Shown here: positions 9,170 through 18,434 of the stretch, piece after piece
Layout of the letters: every line of letters starts with the position of its first letter
Position numbering within the stretch: position 1 is the first letter of the stretch
NCBI GenBank assembly: GCA_965199875.1
Contig: OZ241346.1
Span: forward strand, 3,286,001 to 3,350,000
Length of the DNA stretch: 64,000 bases
Direction of reading: 5' to 3'
DNA from: VXYL01 sp965199875
GTDB lineage: Bacteria; Pseudomonadota; Gammaproteobacteria; Pseudomonadales; Azotimanducaceae
The notes under the pieces: model-generated
The model's database searches: none
What the model was told of the DNA's origin: nothing
Seen by the model: only the letters and a program-made list of their open reading frames with translations
Position numbers and translations under genes: made by a program

Positions 9170-9952
9170 CTAGTCGCGCTCGCCGGGTTGGGAGGCGCCG
9201 AGCAGCACGCATTTGCGGCGCGTATCGGCGCTCACTTCCAAGTGCTCGCAACGCAGTCGCGTGCCGGTGACGGTACCCCGGGAAGGGCCGGAAATGCGAA
9301 AACGCCGGGCGAACAGGGAAGACGCGCGCACGACGTCGACGCGATCGCCCACTTTCAGGTGGCTTTGGCCAGCGCGATCGGTCTCGAACACCAGCTCGCC
9401 GTCAAGTGCTATCAGCTGGCGGTTGTGCAGCAGTTCGCGCTGCGCCGTCACTCGCGCCGAAAAACGCCGGGGAATCTGCAAGACGGTGCGTTCCACCGTG
9501 CGCTTGTCCACCGATTCGCCGTCCCACTCCGGACGCTTCGGGGAGTCCGCAGGCACGGCCGACCGGGTTGGCGTATCGGTCTCGGCAGTCTCGGCAGACG
9601 CAGCTGCCGTGTCGTTCGCGGCTCGCGGAGGTTGCGACGTTGGCGCCGCCTCTTGTCCTGTGCGGGCATCGGACGCGGCTTCGGCGTCTTCGCCGACCGA
9701 CGCATCCTCGACGTCTTCTCCAGCGACGGCGCGAAAGCACTCCTGGCGACGAACTTCGTCGTCGATCGTGGCGCAGGCGCGTAGCGCCCAGCAACGGGTC
9801 TGCTCCGGCTTCGGCAGCGCCTCGCATCCGTTCGCCGGGGCCGACGCCGCGGCGGCCTGCATCGCCCCGCTGCCGGCCAGCGCAGCGAACGCAAGCGCCA
9901 GACAAAAAGAAGCCCGGCTGCGGCAGTGCCGTCGCCGGGCTTCGACCATCAC
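9170..9952 (-). CDS. Exported hypothetical protein
   Basis: 260 residues (or 259 from the second Met). An N-terminal signal peptide (about 1-35, ending A-A-A-A-S-A) is followed by a Cys-containing segment (C-E-A-L..C-W-A-L-R-A-C), an Ala/Thr/Glu-rich low-complexity linker (about 75-145) and a C-terminal domain of about 110 residues with R-R-F-S-A-R-V-T and two Cys. No family recognised. It starts 15 bases after the TonB receptor stop and precedes the TPR lipoprotein, so it is probably in the same operon. Confidence 0.65.
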   Translation of the reverse strand: MMVEARRRHCRSRASFCLALAFAALAGSGAMQAAAASAPANGCEALPKPEQTRCWALRACATIDDEVRRQECFRAVAGEDVEDASVGEDAEAASDARTGQEAAPTSQPPRAANDTAAASAETAETDTPTRSAVPADSPKRPEWDGESVDKRTVERTVLQIPRRFSARVTAQRELLHNRQLIALDGELVFETDRAGQSHLKVGDRVDVVRASSLFARRFRISGPSRGTVTGTRLRCEHLEVSADTRRKCVLLGASQPGERD

Positions 9953-9967
9953 CAGTGCTTCCCGGGT

Positions 9968-12900
9968 TTAGAAGCCGATCGACATTCGGACAAAGCCAAT
10001 GCGACCCATGATGTTGTCCACATAGGTCTCGTGGCCAACGCCCGAAGGTATCGGGTCCGGGTAGGTGTTGAAGATGTTTCGCACCGCCACGTTGACCGAC
10101 ATGTAGCCGAGGCCCATGACGTCCGGCCGGACGTAGGTGTAGCTCAGGTCCCAGTAGTGCTGCGAGTCGATGCCGCAGTACGGATTGCGGTCCTGGTCGG
10201 CGCATGCGGTGTCTTCGGTCAGTTCCGCGTTGGGCAGCCCGTTGATGTTGCCGCCGAAGTTGATGGCGCCGGGGATGTCGTAGATCTCGTCCCAGGCGCG
10301 CAGGTTGTCGGTCAGCGAATCGTGCCAGCGGACGCGCAGCTGGGCGACGTGGTTGCCGCGGAACCAGCGCAGCGACGTGTCGACGCGCCACTCCGGCGTG
10401 GGCGGCAGAGCGGTGTAGAGGCTCGCTCCGGGCAGCCAGCCGGCGTTGTTGTTGCGGTTGCCGACGCCGTCGATCTCGATGTTCTGGAAGACGTGGCCGC
10501 TGCCTTGCCGCCAGCGCGTCAGGCTCATCTCGAGAATCTGCGTGGCGCTGAAGGCCCACTCGAAACTGCCGTAGTCGCCGCCGACGAAGGGCAGCTGATC
10601 GAAGCGGTAGCGCGCTGCGTAGATCATCGTCGTCGTGGTCTGCGACCCCTGGTTCAGCCACGGGTTGCCCACTTCCAGAAGACGCAGCCCGTCTTCGCCG
10701 CCGCGGGTCAGCACCGCCCCGCCAATCCCGCTCTCGCGGGTTGCGACCCACTCCTTGGCGGCCGCCAGACGGCACGCCAGTTCCTGCTCCACCGCGCCGG
10801 AGTAGCCGGGCGAACCGCTCATGCGGAACTCGCCGGGGGTGATGATGTTCTCGCCCGCCGCGATGGCCGCGTTGTTGTCGTAGTCCAGCAGCGTGCCAGG
10901 ACACCGCGACTCGACGAACGGCCGGAAGCCGATCTCGTTGATGCCGACGTTGGCCGCGGAACCGAGCCTCTCCACCCGGCCGCTGAACTCCACGGTGGTG
11001 TAGTCGACGTCGAAGGTGAGGTCGCCACCGAGGAATCGCAGCGAGACGCCGGCGTTCCACAGGTCGGACTCCTCGGCACCCAGCGACGCGTTGCGGGTGT
11101 CCGGCGTCAGCACGTTCGGCACGCCACCGCCCTGCGGCACGTCGGCGCAGGTTTCAAGCTCTGGCATGAAGTCGCAGATGTAGTCGCGCACGGTGCCGAA
11201 GGCGTTGGGGTTCTGCGTGGTTTGGAACAGCTGGAACATGCCCGGCAACACGAACCCCTGGGTCAGGCTGCCGCGGAAGGCAAGCCAGTCGACCGGCGCG
11301 TAGCGCACCGCGAACTTCGGGATGGTGGTGTCGAACTGGGCCGTGTCGCCGCCGGAGATGATGGTGCCGCGACCCTCGAACTGGGCGAAGCGCACCGCCG
11401 TCTGCACTTCCATGTCGCCCCACTTGGGATGCGAAATCAGCGGCAGCTGCAGTTCCACGAAGATGGCTTGCGTCTCTTCTTCCGTGTACTGGAAGTCGGT
11501 ACGCGCCGAGCCTAGGCCGGAAGCGCCCAGCTGGTTGGGGCGGTATTCCTCGCTCTCGATCCGCCAATGCACGCCAGCGGCGAAACCCACCGGCGCATCG
11601 TTGTACCAGAGGCTGAACAGGCTGTTGTTCGAGATGGTGGCATCGACGATGTACATGCCCAGGTTGCGCTGGTCGTGGCGCAGCAACACGCCGGCGTTGC
11701 GGTGTTCAAGCTCGGTATTGGCCGCTGGATCGTCCGCGTCGCGCCAGGCCGGCAGGATCTGGCCGTCTTCGTCGCTGTCCAGCCACGCGGTGCTGAACGG
11801 GTTCCAGCACTGGTCGGCGAACTGGCCGCCTTGGCAGCGCATGGAAGCCACCGCCCAAGGCCACACCGGTTCCGCGTAGTCCTCCTCGCGCTTGCTGGTG
11901 GCCCAGATCCAGTCCAGGTCGACGATCCACTCGGTATCCGGTATGCCGATCTCGGTGCCAAGGCGAATGCGCAGATTGTCGATCTGCCGCCGCCGGCTGT
12001 AGGTCATGTCGTCGTTCAGCCAGTCGATGGTGTTGCCGTAGGGCTGCTTGGGGCTGATGGTCAGATCCATCAGCTTGACGTCCTCGAACAGGCGGACGGT
12101 GTTCGGCGTGTCCGGGTCGAAGCGGTCGGGAACGCCGTCGCCGTCGGCGTCGGCCCAGCTGTCCAGTTCGCCGTCGCCATCGGCGTCGGCAAAGGCTGCC
12201 GGCAGCACCACCCGGTACTCGGGTCGGCGCTGGGCGTCTGGATCGGCCACGCCGTCGCCGTCCGCGTCGCGGTCGGGAATGCCGTCGCCGTTCTCATCCT
12301 GGGCGAACAGCAGGTACTCGCCTGGCTCCTCCAGATAGTCGTAGCGGCCGTTGCCGTTGGCATCCCAATAGTCCAGCACGTTCGCCGTGTTCCACGCCGG
12401 GTTCCAACCGCCAGTGCCAGAGCCGTCGGCGAAAGCACGGTAGGGATTGCCCGGATTGGAGCCGACGACGACCGGCACGTTGTTGCCGTAGAGGCTGCGA
12501 CCGTCCCACTCGTCCAGATTGCCGGGAATGTCGCGGGTGTTGTAGTCCAGGGACGACGCGACGATTTCGCCGCGGACCTTCACGTAGTCGTTCAGTTCGT
12601 GCTGGAAGTAGGCCATGCCGTTCTGCTGATCGCGTTCCTCGCGGATGTCCTGCCAGTCTCCCAGCGACTGGCGGCAGTCGTCGCGGTTGCCCGACCAGTC
12701 GCCCTCGGAGCCTTCCCAGCGGGACAGACCGCGCAAGTCGCCGGTCATGTAGCCGTTCAGGAAGTTGCCCGGCTTGTTGAAGTCCGCATAGCCGAGGCCG
12801 GCTTCCGGCCTGGTCTTGTCGAAGGTCAGGTTCGGGTTGTCGCCGTTGGGATCAACGGCGGAAAGCTGGGGAATGTCGTCGTGGCCGGCGCCGAACGGAT

Positions 12901-13915
12901 AGCCGCAGCCGGGATCTGCCGCGCGCCGCGCCGCCACGCGCCCCTGGTTGTCGCCGGTGGGCGAGCCGCCGTCGTTGAACCACTGCCCCTCGATCTGATG
13001 CCAGTTGGCGCCGCGGTAGGGCACCAGGTCGCCGGTGGCGCTGCGAATCGGCACCGACCAGTCCCCGGGGTTGCCGCGTCCGGTGTCGTTGTAGGTGGGC
13101 AGGTACTGGCCGGTCCAGTTGGCGGAACTGACGATGTAGTCCGGCCGGTCGGTGAGCTTCATCCTGTCCTGATCGCGGATCTCCAATGCGAACACCAGGC
13201 TGGTGCGTTCGCCCTGCGCCCCGGCGAGCACGCCAAGGCGACGGTTGGGAGCGCCGTTCTCGAGCGGCTGCTCGAACTCGTAGTTGACCAGCAGACCCTC
13301 GAAATCCTTGCGCGGCACGAGGTTGATGACGCCGGACACGGCCTCCGATCCGTACAACGCCGAGGCGCCGTCGAGCACGGTGTCGACGCGGCCGATGGCG
13401 ATGCCCGGATACAGGTTGGTGAGGTCGGTTCCGGCGCGGCGCGTCCACCAGCTGTAGCCGGTGACGTTGGCCGGCACGCGGTGGCCGTCCATCATGGTCA
13501 TCGTGGCGCGGGTTCCGAGGCCCCGCAGGTTGGCCCAGACCTCGCCTCCCTGCTGCCAGTTCTGGTCGTCGCCGCCGCCGAACTCGAACGGCGCCGAGTA
13601 GGCGTTGACGCCCACCTGGAAGGTCTGGTCGAAGATGATGTCGCCGAGGTCCGGCGTGCCTGCCAGTTCCAGATCCACCTCGTCCAAGGTGGCCATCGGC
13701 GATGGCAGGTCGAAGTTGTCGCGTCGAATGAACGATCCGGTCACGATCATTTCTTCGACTTGCTGCTCTTCCTCCTCGTCCTCAGAAACTTCCGTTTCGT
13801 CTTCGTCCGTTTCGTCGTCGGCGTCGCCTTGAGCGGCGTAGAGCGCTCCGTTGCCAAACAACAGGACGAGTGCTGCGAGGAACGGCAGCAGCCGTTGCAG
13901 TGCGGTAATCGCCAT
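9968..13915 (-). CDS. TonB-dependent receptor with acidic calcium-repeat insert
   Basis: 1315 residues, an outer-membrane active transporter. Signal peptide about 1-27, then a very acidic linker (residues about 30-53) and a plug domain opening with E-E-M-I-V-T-G-S-F-I-R-R. The plug motif L-Y-G-S-E-A-V-S-G-V-I-N is near residue 190. The long barrel ends in an aromatic C-terminus (S-I-G-F). Unusually, residues about 520-608 hold several thrombospondin type 3/EF-like loops (D-E-N-G-D-G-I-P-D, D-A-D-G-D-G-V-A-D, D-A-D-G-D-G-V-P-D), probably a calcium-binding surface loop. AGAGGG lies about 9 bases before the ATG. The substrate is unknown. Confidence 0.92.
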   Translation of the reverse strand: MAITALQRLLPFLAALVLLFGNGALYAAQGDADDETDEDETEVSEDEEEEQQVEEMIVTGSFIRRDNFDLPSPMATLDEVDLELAGTPDLGDIIFDQTFQVGVNAYSAPFEFGGGDDQNWQQGGEVWANLRGLGTRATMTMMDGHRVPANVTGYSWWTRRAGTDLTNLYPGIAIGRVDTVLDGASALYGSEAVSGVINLVPRKDFEGLLVNYEFEQPLENGAPNRRLGVLAGAQGERTSLVFALEIRDQDRMKLTDRPDYIVSSANWTGQYLPTYNDTGRGNPGDWSVPIRSATGDLVPYRGANWHQIEGQWFNDGGSPTGDNQGRVAARRAADPGCGYPFGAGHDDIPQLSAVDPNGDNPNLTFDKTRPEAGLGYADFNKPGNFLNGYMTGDLRGLSRWEGSEGDWSGNRDDCRQSLGDWQDIREERDQQNGMAYFQHELNDYVKVRGEIVASSLDYNTRDIPGNLDEWDGRSLYGNNVPVVVGSNPGNPYRAFADGSGTGGWNPAWNTANVLDYWDANGNGRYDYLEEPGEYLLFAQDENGDGIPDRDADGDGVADPDAQRRPEYRVVLPAAFADADGDGELDSWADADGDGVPDRFDPDTPNTVRLFEDVKLMDLTISPKQPYGNTIDWLNDDMTYSRRRQIDNLRIRLGTEIGIPDTEWIVDLDWIWATSKREEDYAEPVWPWAVASMRCQGGQFADQCWNPFSTAWLDSDEDGQILPAWRDADDPAANTELEHRNAGVLLRHDQRNLGMYIVDATISNNSLFSLWYNDAPVGFAAGVHWRIESEEYRPNQLGASGLGSARTDFQYTEEETQAIFVELQLPLISHPKWGDMEVQTAVRFAQFEGRGTIISGGDTAQFDTTIPKFAVRYAPVDWLAFRGSLTQGFVLPGMFQLFQTTQNPNAFGTVRDYICDFMPELETCADVPQGGGVPNVLTPDTRNASLGAEESDLWNAGVSLRFLGGDLTFDVDYTTVEFSGRVERLGSAANVGINEIGFRPFVESRCPGTLLDYDNNAAIAAGENIITPGEFRMSGSPGYSGAVEQELACRLAAAKEWVATRESGIGGAVLTRGGEDGLRLLEVGNPWLNQGSQTTTTMIYAARYRFDQLPFVGGDYGSFEWAFSATQILEMSLTRWRQGSGHVFQNIEIDGVGNRNNNAGWLPGASLYTALPPTPEWRVDTSLRWFRGNHVAQLRVRWHDSLTDNLRAWDEIYDIPGAINFGGNINGLPNAELTEDTACADQDRNPYCGIDSQHYWDLSYTYVRPDVMGLGYMSVNVAVRNIFNTYPDPIPSGVGHETYVDNIMGRIGFVRMSIGF

Positions 13916-13975
13916 AGCTATGCCCTCTTCGGCTGGTCTCAGTCTCGTCAGTCAGTGTCCCCCACTGGTCGCCGA

Positions 13976-14005
13976 ACTATGCATCCACGCGGTCGGCGAA
14001 GTCAA
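13976..14005 (-). promoter_or_regulatory. Candidate sigma-70 promoter for the TonB receptor
   Basis: On the minus strand TTGACT is followed after 18 bases by CATAGT, about 60 bases upstream of the receptor start. The -35 is near consensus and the -10 is moderate. Found by eye. Confidence 0.45.
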
Positions 14006-14119
14006 CCTCTGCCGCGAACGCGGTCGAACGCCACCCTTGGCGGCCAGACGCTCCTTTCGAGCGCGCCCTGATCGTCCGTGGTGCGTCCGACTGCCGCCGC
14101 AGGCTGGCGGCGCCCGCGG

Positions 14120-15148
14120 TCAGGCGCTTGCGGCGCGTCGCAGCCGGGCCGCGAAGTCCGCCGCGTCCTCGCAGTGCAAGGCGGCGTCCGCGGCAGCCTC
14201 CACGCTTGCGGCCGCGAAGCCCGGCACTTGCAGCGGAAAGTTCCCGGCGACCGCGATGCCGCGCGACTGCAACTGTCGGCGAACAAAGCGGGCACGACGT
14301 TCCAGCTCCTCCGCCAGCAACTCTTCGCGCAGGCGATTTCGCTGCGAGCGCAGCAGTGGATCGTCGTCCGGCCCGGTGCCTTCGCGCTGGCCAAGGGCGG
14401 CGCCGATGCGCTCCAGCACGGCGACCGTGGCCTCGGACAAACGCGGCTCGTTCAACGCCGTGTGGATTTCGGCCGCGCTCCAACTCGGCATGGCTTGGCT
14501 CTCGGCCACCGCAGCGTAGCCGTCGCCAGTCAGGACGTAGATGGTGGCGCCGCGTCTGGCGCGGGGCCTCGGCGCTTCATCCGGGACGTCCACCCACACC
14601 TCCGGGAAGCCCCAGTCCTGGTAGAGCTTGAGCTTGTGGCGGCGCACGTCCGTGCTGCGGTCCACTTCCAGCACGACGTCCGGATAGTGGTTGTCGCCGA
14701 CCACCATGGCCGAGCGGCCGACGAGGTTGGCCCGTTCGGGATGCAGGTACAGGGACTGATCGGCCTGCATGATCCGCCTTGGACGTCCGTCCGCGCCGAG
14801 CACGGCCATGTCCATCGAACCGTAGCAGCGGATGGGCTTGCCGCGAACCTCGGCGATGCGCTCCACCAGCGCCGCGAGGAGCTGCGACGGCAGCTCGTGG
14901 AAGGGGCTCGGCTCGCGCACCATGAGCGCCGTTTCGCTGGCGCGATCCCACACCTCGTAGCGGCCTTCGTAGTCGCGCACTTCACTGGCCGGCAGGCGAA
15001 AGCGCCTGTAGGCGTCGTCGGCGTGAAGCTCGGCCAGCAGCGGATCCGGCGAGGATCGAAACGGCCGGCTCTTGTCTGCCGTCGAGCGGGACGACGCGGT
15101 GCGCCGCGCCCTCGCCGCCTTTGGGTGATGGGTGGTCCGTGGAGACAT
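14120..15148 (-). CDS. Uma2-family PD-(D/E)XK nuclease-like protein
   Basis: 342 residues from the ATG at 15148, which has GGAG about 9 bases upstream; a GTG ten codons earlier is possible. The centre carries the Uma2 (DUF820) pattern: Y-P-D-V-V-L-E-V-D-R-S-T-D-V-R-R-H-K-L-K-L-Y and then F-P-E-V-W-V-D-V, where the Asp, Glu and Lys match a PD-(D/E)XK core. The C-terminal 120 residues are helical and charged. The family is abundant in cyanobacteria and other bacteria, often tied to mobile DNA, but its function is poorly known. It is a single gene facing the TonB receptor operon. Confidence 0.7.
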   Translation of the reverse strand: MSPRTTHHPKAARARRTASSRSTADKSRPFRSSPDPLLAELHADDAYRRFRLPASEVRDYEGRYEVWDRASETALMVREPSPFHELPSQLLAALVERIAEVRGKPIRCYGSMDMAVLGADGRPRRIMQADQSLYLHPERANLVGRSAMVVGDNHYPDVVLEVDRSTDVRRHKLKLYQDWGFPEVWVDVPDEAPRPRARRGATIYVLTGDGYAAVAESQAMPSWSAAEIHTALNEPRLSEATVAVLERIGAALGQREGTGPDDDPLLRSQRNRLREELLAEELERRARFVRRQLQSRGIAVAGNFPLQVPGFAAASVEAAADAALHCEDAADFAARLRRAASA

Positions 15149-15473
15149 GCTTTGAAGCTCCGTCTGGTTTTCGACCACGCTACCGCTTCAGGACGTTTGT
15201 TTGCAACTTTCTTTAATACAAATCAATAGGATAGTACACATATGTACGAGTTTGACGGCCCCTGGCCAGCGGCGGGCGCTCATCCGATCGGCGCACCGTC
15301 CGCAATCCGCGGGGCACACTCGATCGTGCCGAGAGTAAGGCTGTGCCGGCTCAGATGGACTCGGCACTGCGTCGGGCGCCCCGCGATGCGCTATGCTCAC
15401 CGGCACGCAAGGCGTCGGCTGGACCGTCCCGCTGCCGGAACGCGGCCGCCTGCCGCTCGATCAAGGGAGATGC
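15149..15473. other. Intergenic region with AT-rich patch
   Basis: A divergent gap between the Uma2-like gene and the serine hydrolase. Positions about 15187-15247 are markedly AT-rich for this window and include a short inverted repeat (GTACA, four bases, TGTAC, around 15234-15247). Promoters in both directions are likely here, but no convincing -35/-10 pair was seen. The rest (15250-15470) shows no supported gene. Confidence 0.35.
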
Positions 15474-16613
15474 ATGGACATACACGGCTTCTGCGACGAC
15501 CGTTTCGCCAAGGTGCGCGACGCCTTCGAGCGGAACTTCAGCGAATACGGCGATGTCGGCGCCACCTTCGCGGCCACGGTCGAGGGCGAGTTCGTGGTGG
15601 ACCTGTGGGCCGGCCACGCCGACAAGCAGCGCACGCGGCCGTGGCAGGAGGACACCGTCGTCAACGTCTACTCCACCACCAAGACCATGTCGTTCCTGTG
15701 CGCCTTCGTGCTCGCCGACCGCGGCGTCCTGGACTTCAACGCCAAAGTGGCGGACTACTGGCCGGAATACGGGCAGAACGGCAAGCAGGACACCGAAGTT
15801 CGCCACTTCATGAGCCACAGCGCCGGCGTGCCCGGCTTCGACCCGCCGCTCGACAGCGCCCAGCAGCTCTACGACTGGGACGCCTGCGTGAACAACCTGG
15901 CGGCGCAGCAGCCCTGGTGGACGCCGGGCGCCAAGAGCGGCTATCACGCCATCACCCAGGGCTACTTGATCGGCGAAGTCGTGCGGCGCATCGACGGCCG
16001 CTCCATCGGCGCCTTCTTCCGCGAGGAAGTCGCCAGGCCGCTGGGGGCGGACTTCCACATCGGCCTGGACGCCGCGGACTTCAGCCGCGTGGCCGAGATG
16101 ATTCCCGACGAGCCGGCGGACGACGGCGCCTTCGCCGGGCTGGACCCCGGGTCGATCCCGGCGCGAGTCTTCGCCAGCGCGCCAGCGGGCACGGAACACG
16201 TCAACACCGACGCATGGCGGTCGGCGGAAATCCCCGCTGCCGGAGGCCACGGCAACGCCCGCGCCGTGGTTCGGGCGCAGACGCCGCTGGCCAACGACGG
16301 CAAGGCGTTCGGCGTGCAGCTGCTGTCGCCGGCGGCCAGCAAGCTGATGTTGCAGGAACAGACCGACGGCGCCGACGCGGTGCTGATGCTGCCGGTGCGC
16401 TTCGGCCTCGGCTACGCGTTCCCCAGCGAGCAGATGCCCATGTCGCCCAACGAAACTGCAATGTTCTGGGGCGGCGCCGGCGGCTCCACCATCGTCGTCG
16501 ATCAGCCCGCACGCGTCTGCCTTTCCTACGTGATGAACCAGATGCGCGCGTCCATCGTCGGCGACCGGCGAGGCGGCAGCCTCGGCAAGTCGTTCTACGA
16601 GTGCCTGGCGTGA
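15474..16613 (+). CDS. Serine hydrolase, beta-lactamase/EstB-type esterase family
   Basis: 379 residues from the ATG at 15474, chosen because AGGGAGA lies just upstream; an in-frame start at 15393 would add 27 residues with no domain. The nucleophile motif S-x-x-K is Ser67-Thr-Thr-Lys70 (V-Y-S-T-T-K). A Tyr motif (S-G-Y-H-A) and a Gly-rich W-G-G-A-G-G-S near the C-terminus complete the class C-like active site, so it is probably a cytoplasmic esterase or amidase rather than an antibiotic resistance enzyme. No signal peptide is visible. Its stop overlaps the GTG of the next gene by four bases, so it works with the GMC oxidoreductase. Confidence 0.85.
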   Translation: MDIHGFCDDRFAKVRDAFERNFSEYGDVGATFAATVEGEFVVDLWAGHADKQRTRPWQEDTVVNVYSTTKTMSFLCAFVLADRGVLDFNAKVADYWPEYGQNGKQDTEVRHFMSHSAGVPGFDPPLDSAQQLYDWDACVNNLAAQQPWWTPGAKSGYHAITQGYLIGEVVRRIDGRSIGAFFREEVARPLGADFHIGLDAADFSRVAEMIPDEPADDGAFAGLDPGSIPARVFASAPAGTEHVNTDAWRSAEIPAAGGHGNARAVVRAQTPLANDGKAFGVQLLSPAASKLMLQEQTDGADAVLMLPVRFGLGYAFPSEQMPMSPNETAMFWGGAGGSTIVVDQPARVCLSYVMNQMRASIVGDRRGGSLGKSFYECLA

Positions 16614-18235
16614 AGCCCGACGCGCGGGCAACCGGCGTCGCGCAGTACGACTACATCGTCGTCGGCGCCGGCTCCGCCGGCTGCGTGCTGGCCAATCGCC
16701 TGAGCGACAATCCGCGCAACTCGGTGCTGCTGCTGGAAGCTGGCGGACGCGACTGGAGCCCGCTCATCCACGTCCCGGTGGGCTTCTGGAAGATGATCGA
16801 CCGGCCCAGCGTGAACTGGTGCTTCGAGACGACTCCCGAGGAGAACACCAACAACCGCAGGATTCCCATTCCGCGTGGCAAAGTGCTCGGCGGCTCCAGT
16901 TCCATCAACGGCATGCTGTACGTGCGCGGCCAGGCGCTGGACTACGACACCTGGGCGCAGCTCGGCAACGGCGGCTGGTCCTTCGAGGACGTGCTGCCCT
17001 TCTTCAAGCGCTCCGAGCGTTTCGAGCGCGGCGGCGACGAGTTGCGCGGCGGCGAGGGCGAACTCAACGTCGCCGACATGGTGGAGGGCCATCCCATCCT
17101 CGACGCCTGGGTCGCCGCTGGCGAAGAGGCTGGCTTTCCGCGCAATGCCGACTACAACGGCGCCTCCCAGGAAGGCTTCGGCATCTACCAGGTGACCCAG
17201 CGCAACGGTCGCCGCTTCAGCACCGCCAGGGCGTTTCTGGACCCGGCGCGTTCGCGGCGCAACCTGACCATCGCCACCCGGGCGCTTGCCGAGCGGGTGG
17301 CTTTCGAGGACGGGCGCGCCAGCGGCGTCTGCTACCGCCAAGGCGGCGAAACCGTCCATGCCACGGCGAACAAGGAAGTCGTCCTCGCCGCCGGCGCCGT
17401 GCAGTCGCCGCAACTGCTGGAGCTTTCCGGCGTCGGCCAGGCCGAGCGGTTGCGGAAGTGCGGCATCGAGGTGGTTCACCATCTGCCCGGGGTCGGCGAA
17501 AACTACCGCGACCACTACTCCAGTTCCGTCGCCTGGCGCGTCAAAGGCGCCACCACGCTGAACGAGGCCACCCGGGGCATCCGCTTCGCCTGGGAAACCA
17601 TGAAGTACGCGGTCGCCAGGCGCGGCGCGCTCACCTACACCGCCGGCATCGCCCACGGCTTCGTGCGCACGCGGCGCGAGCTCGAAACCCCCGACGTGCA
17701 GTTCCACTTCGCCCACGCGAGCTACGCCCGGGGCAGAAGGCGCGGCCAGCTGGAAAGGGAACCCGGCATGACCTGCTCGGTGTGCCAGCTGCGCCCGGAG
17801 AGCACCGGCTCGATCCACATCGACAGCGCCGACCCGGCCGCGCCGCCGGCCATCAAGCCGAACTTCCTCTCGGCGATGATCGACCGCGCCGCGCTGGTGG
17901 AAGGCATGCGCATCGCCCGCCGCCTCGGCGAGTCGCCCGCCCTCAAGCGCTACGCGCAGCGCGAACTCTACCCCGGCGACGGCGTGCAGACGGACGACGA
18001 GATGCTCGACTTCTGCCGGCGCACCGGCGCCACCGTGTTCCACCCGGTCGGCACCTGCAAGATGGGCAGCGACGCCAACGCCGTGGTGGACGAACGGCTG
18101 CGCGTACACGGCCTGCGCGGACTGCGCGTCGTCGACGCCTCGATCATGCCAACGCTGGTTTCCGGCAACACCAACGCGCCCGCGATCATGATCGGCGAGA
18201 AGGGCGCGGCCATGCTGCTCGAAGACAACGCTTGA
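16610..18235 (+). CDS. GMC-family FAD oxidoreductase (choline dehydrogenase-like)
   Basis: 541 residues from a GTG that overlaps the preceding stop. The FAD-binding motif V-V-G-A-G-S-A-G-C-V-L-A is at about residues 17-28, the GMC signatures G-K-V-L-G-G-S-S-S-I-N-G and G-A-V-Q-S-P-Q-L-L are present, and the C-terminal catalytic pair is visible as the His of V-F-H-P-V-G-T-C-K-M and the Asn of G-N-T-N-A-P. It oxidises an alcohol to an aldehyde or ketone. The family includes BetA and AlkJ but the substrate here is unknown. Coupled to a serine hydrolase and followed by a TonB receptor, it may act on an ester-derived alcohol taken up from outside; that is inference. Confidence 0.9.
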   Translation: MKPDARATGVAQYDYIVVGAGSAGCVLANRLSDNPRNSVLLLEAGGRDWSPLIHVPVGFWKMIDRPSVNWCFETTPEENTNNRRIPIPRGKVLGGSSSINGMLYVRGQALDYDTWAQLGNGGWSFEDVLPFFKRSERFERGGDELRGGEGELNVADMVEGHPILDAWVAAGEEAGFPRNADYNGASQEGFGIYQVTQRNGRRFSTARAFLDPARSRRNLTIATRALAERVAFEDGRASGVCYRQGGETVHATANKEVVLAAGAVQSPQLLELSGVGQAERLRKCGIEVVHHLPGVGENYRDHYSSSVAWRVKGATTLNEATRGIRFAWETMKYAVARRGALTYTAGIAHGFVRTRRELETPDVQFHFAHASYARGRRRGQLEREPGMTCSVCQLRPESTGSIHIDSADPAAPPAIKPNFLSAMIDRAALVEGMRIARRLGESPALKRYAQRELYPGDGVQTDDEMLDFCRRTGATVFHPVGTCKMGSDANAVVDERLRVHGLRGLRVVDASIMPTLVSGNTNAPAIMIGEKGAAMLLEDNA

Positions 18236-18434
18236 GTGCTGGCCGGCTCCGGTGCCGGGCCGCCACCGAGGTCGACCGCCCGCCCATTGAAGGTGGAAAC
18301 GGACCTGGCGACCTGTCGAAAAGACGCGAAAAGCGTGTGAAAAATTGTTGCAGATTCGTTAAGGTTCGCCGCAAAGCCGCTGCACTTGAAGTGCGGCAGT
18401 GCTTCACAGGGGACAACCAAAGGGGGTTATCACC

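Noticed and set aside
15234..15247. GTACA/TGTAC inverted repeat as a regulator site
   Set aside because: Arms of only five bases in an AT-rich patch; expected by chance and no regulator gene is adjacent.
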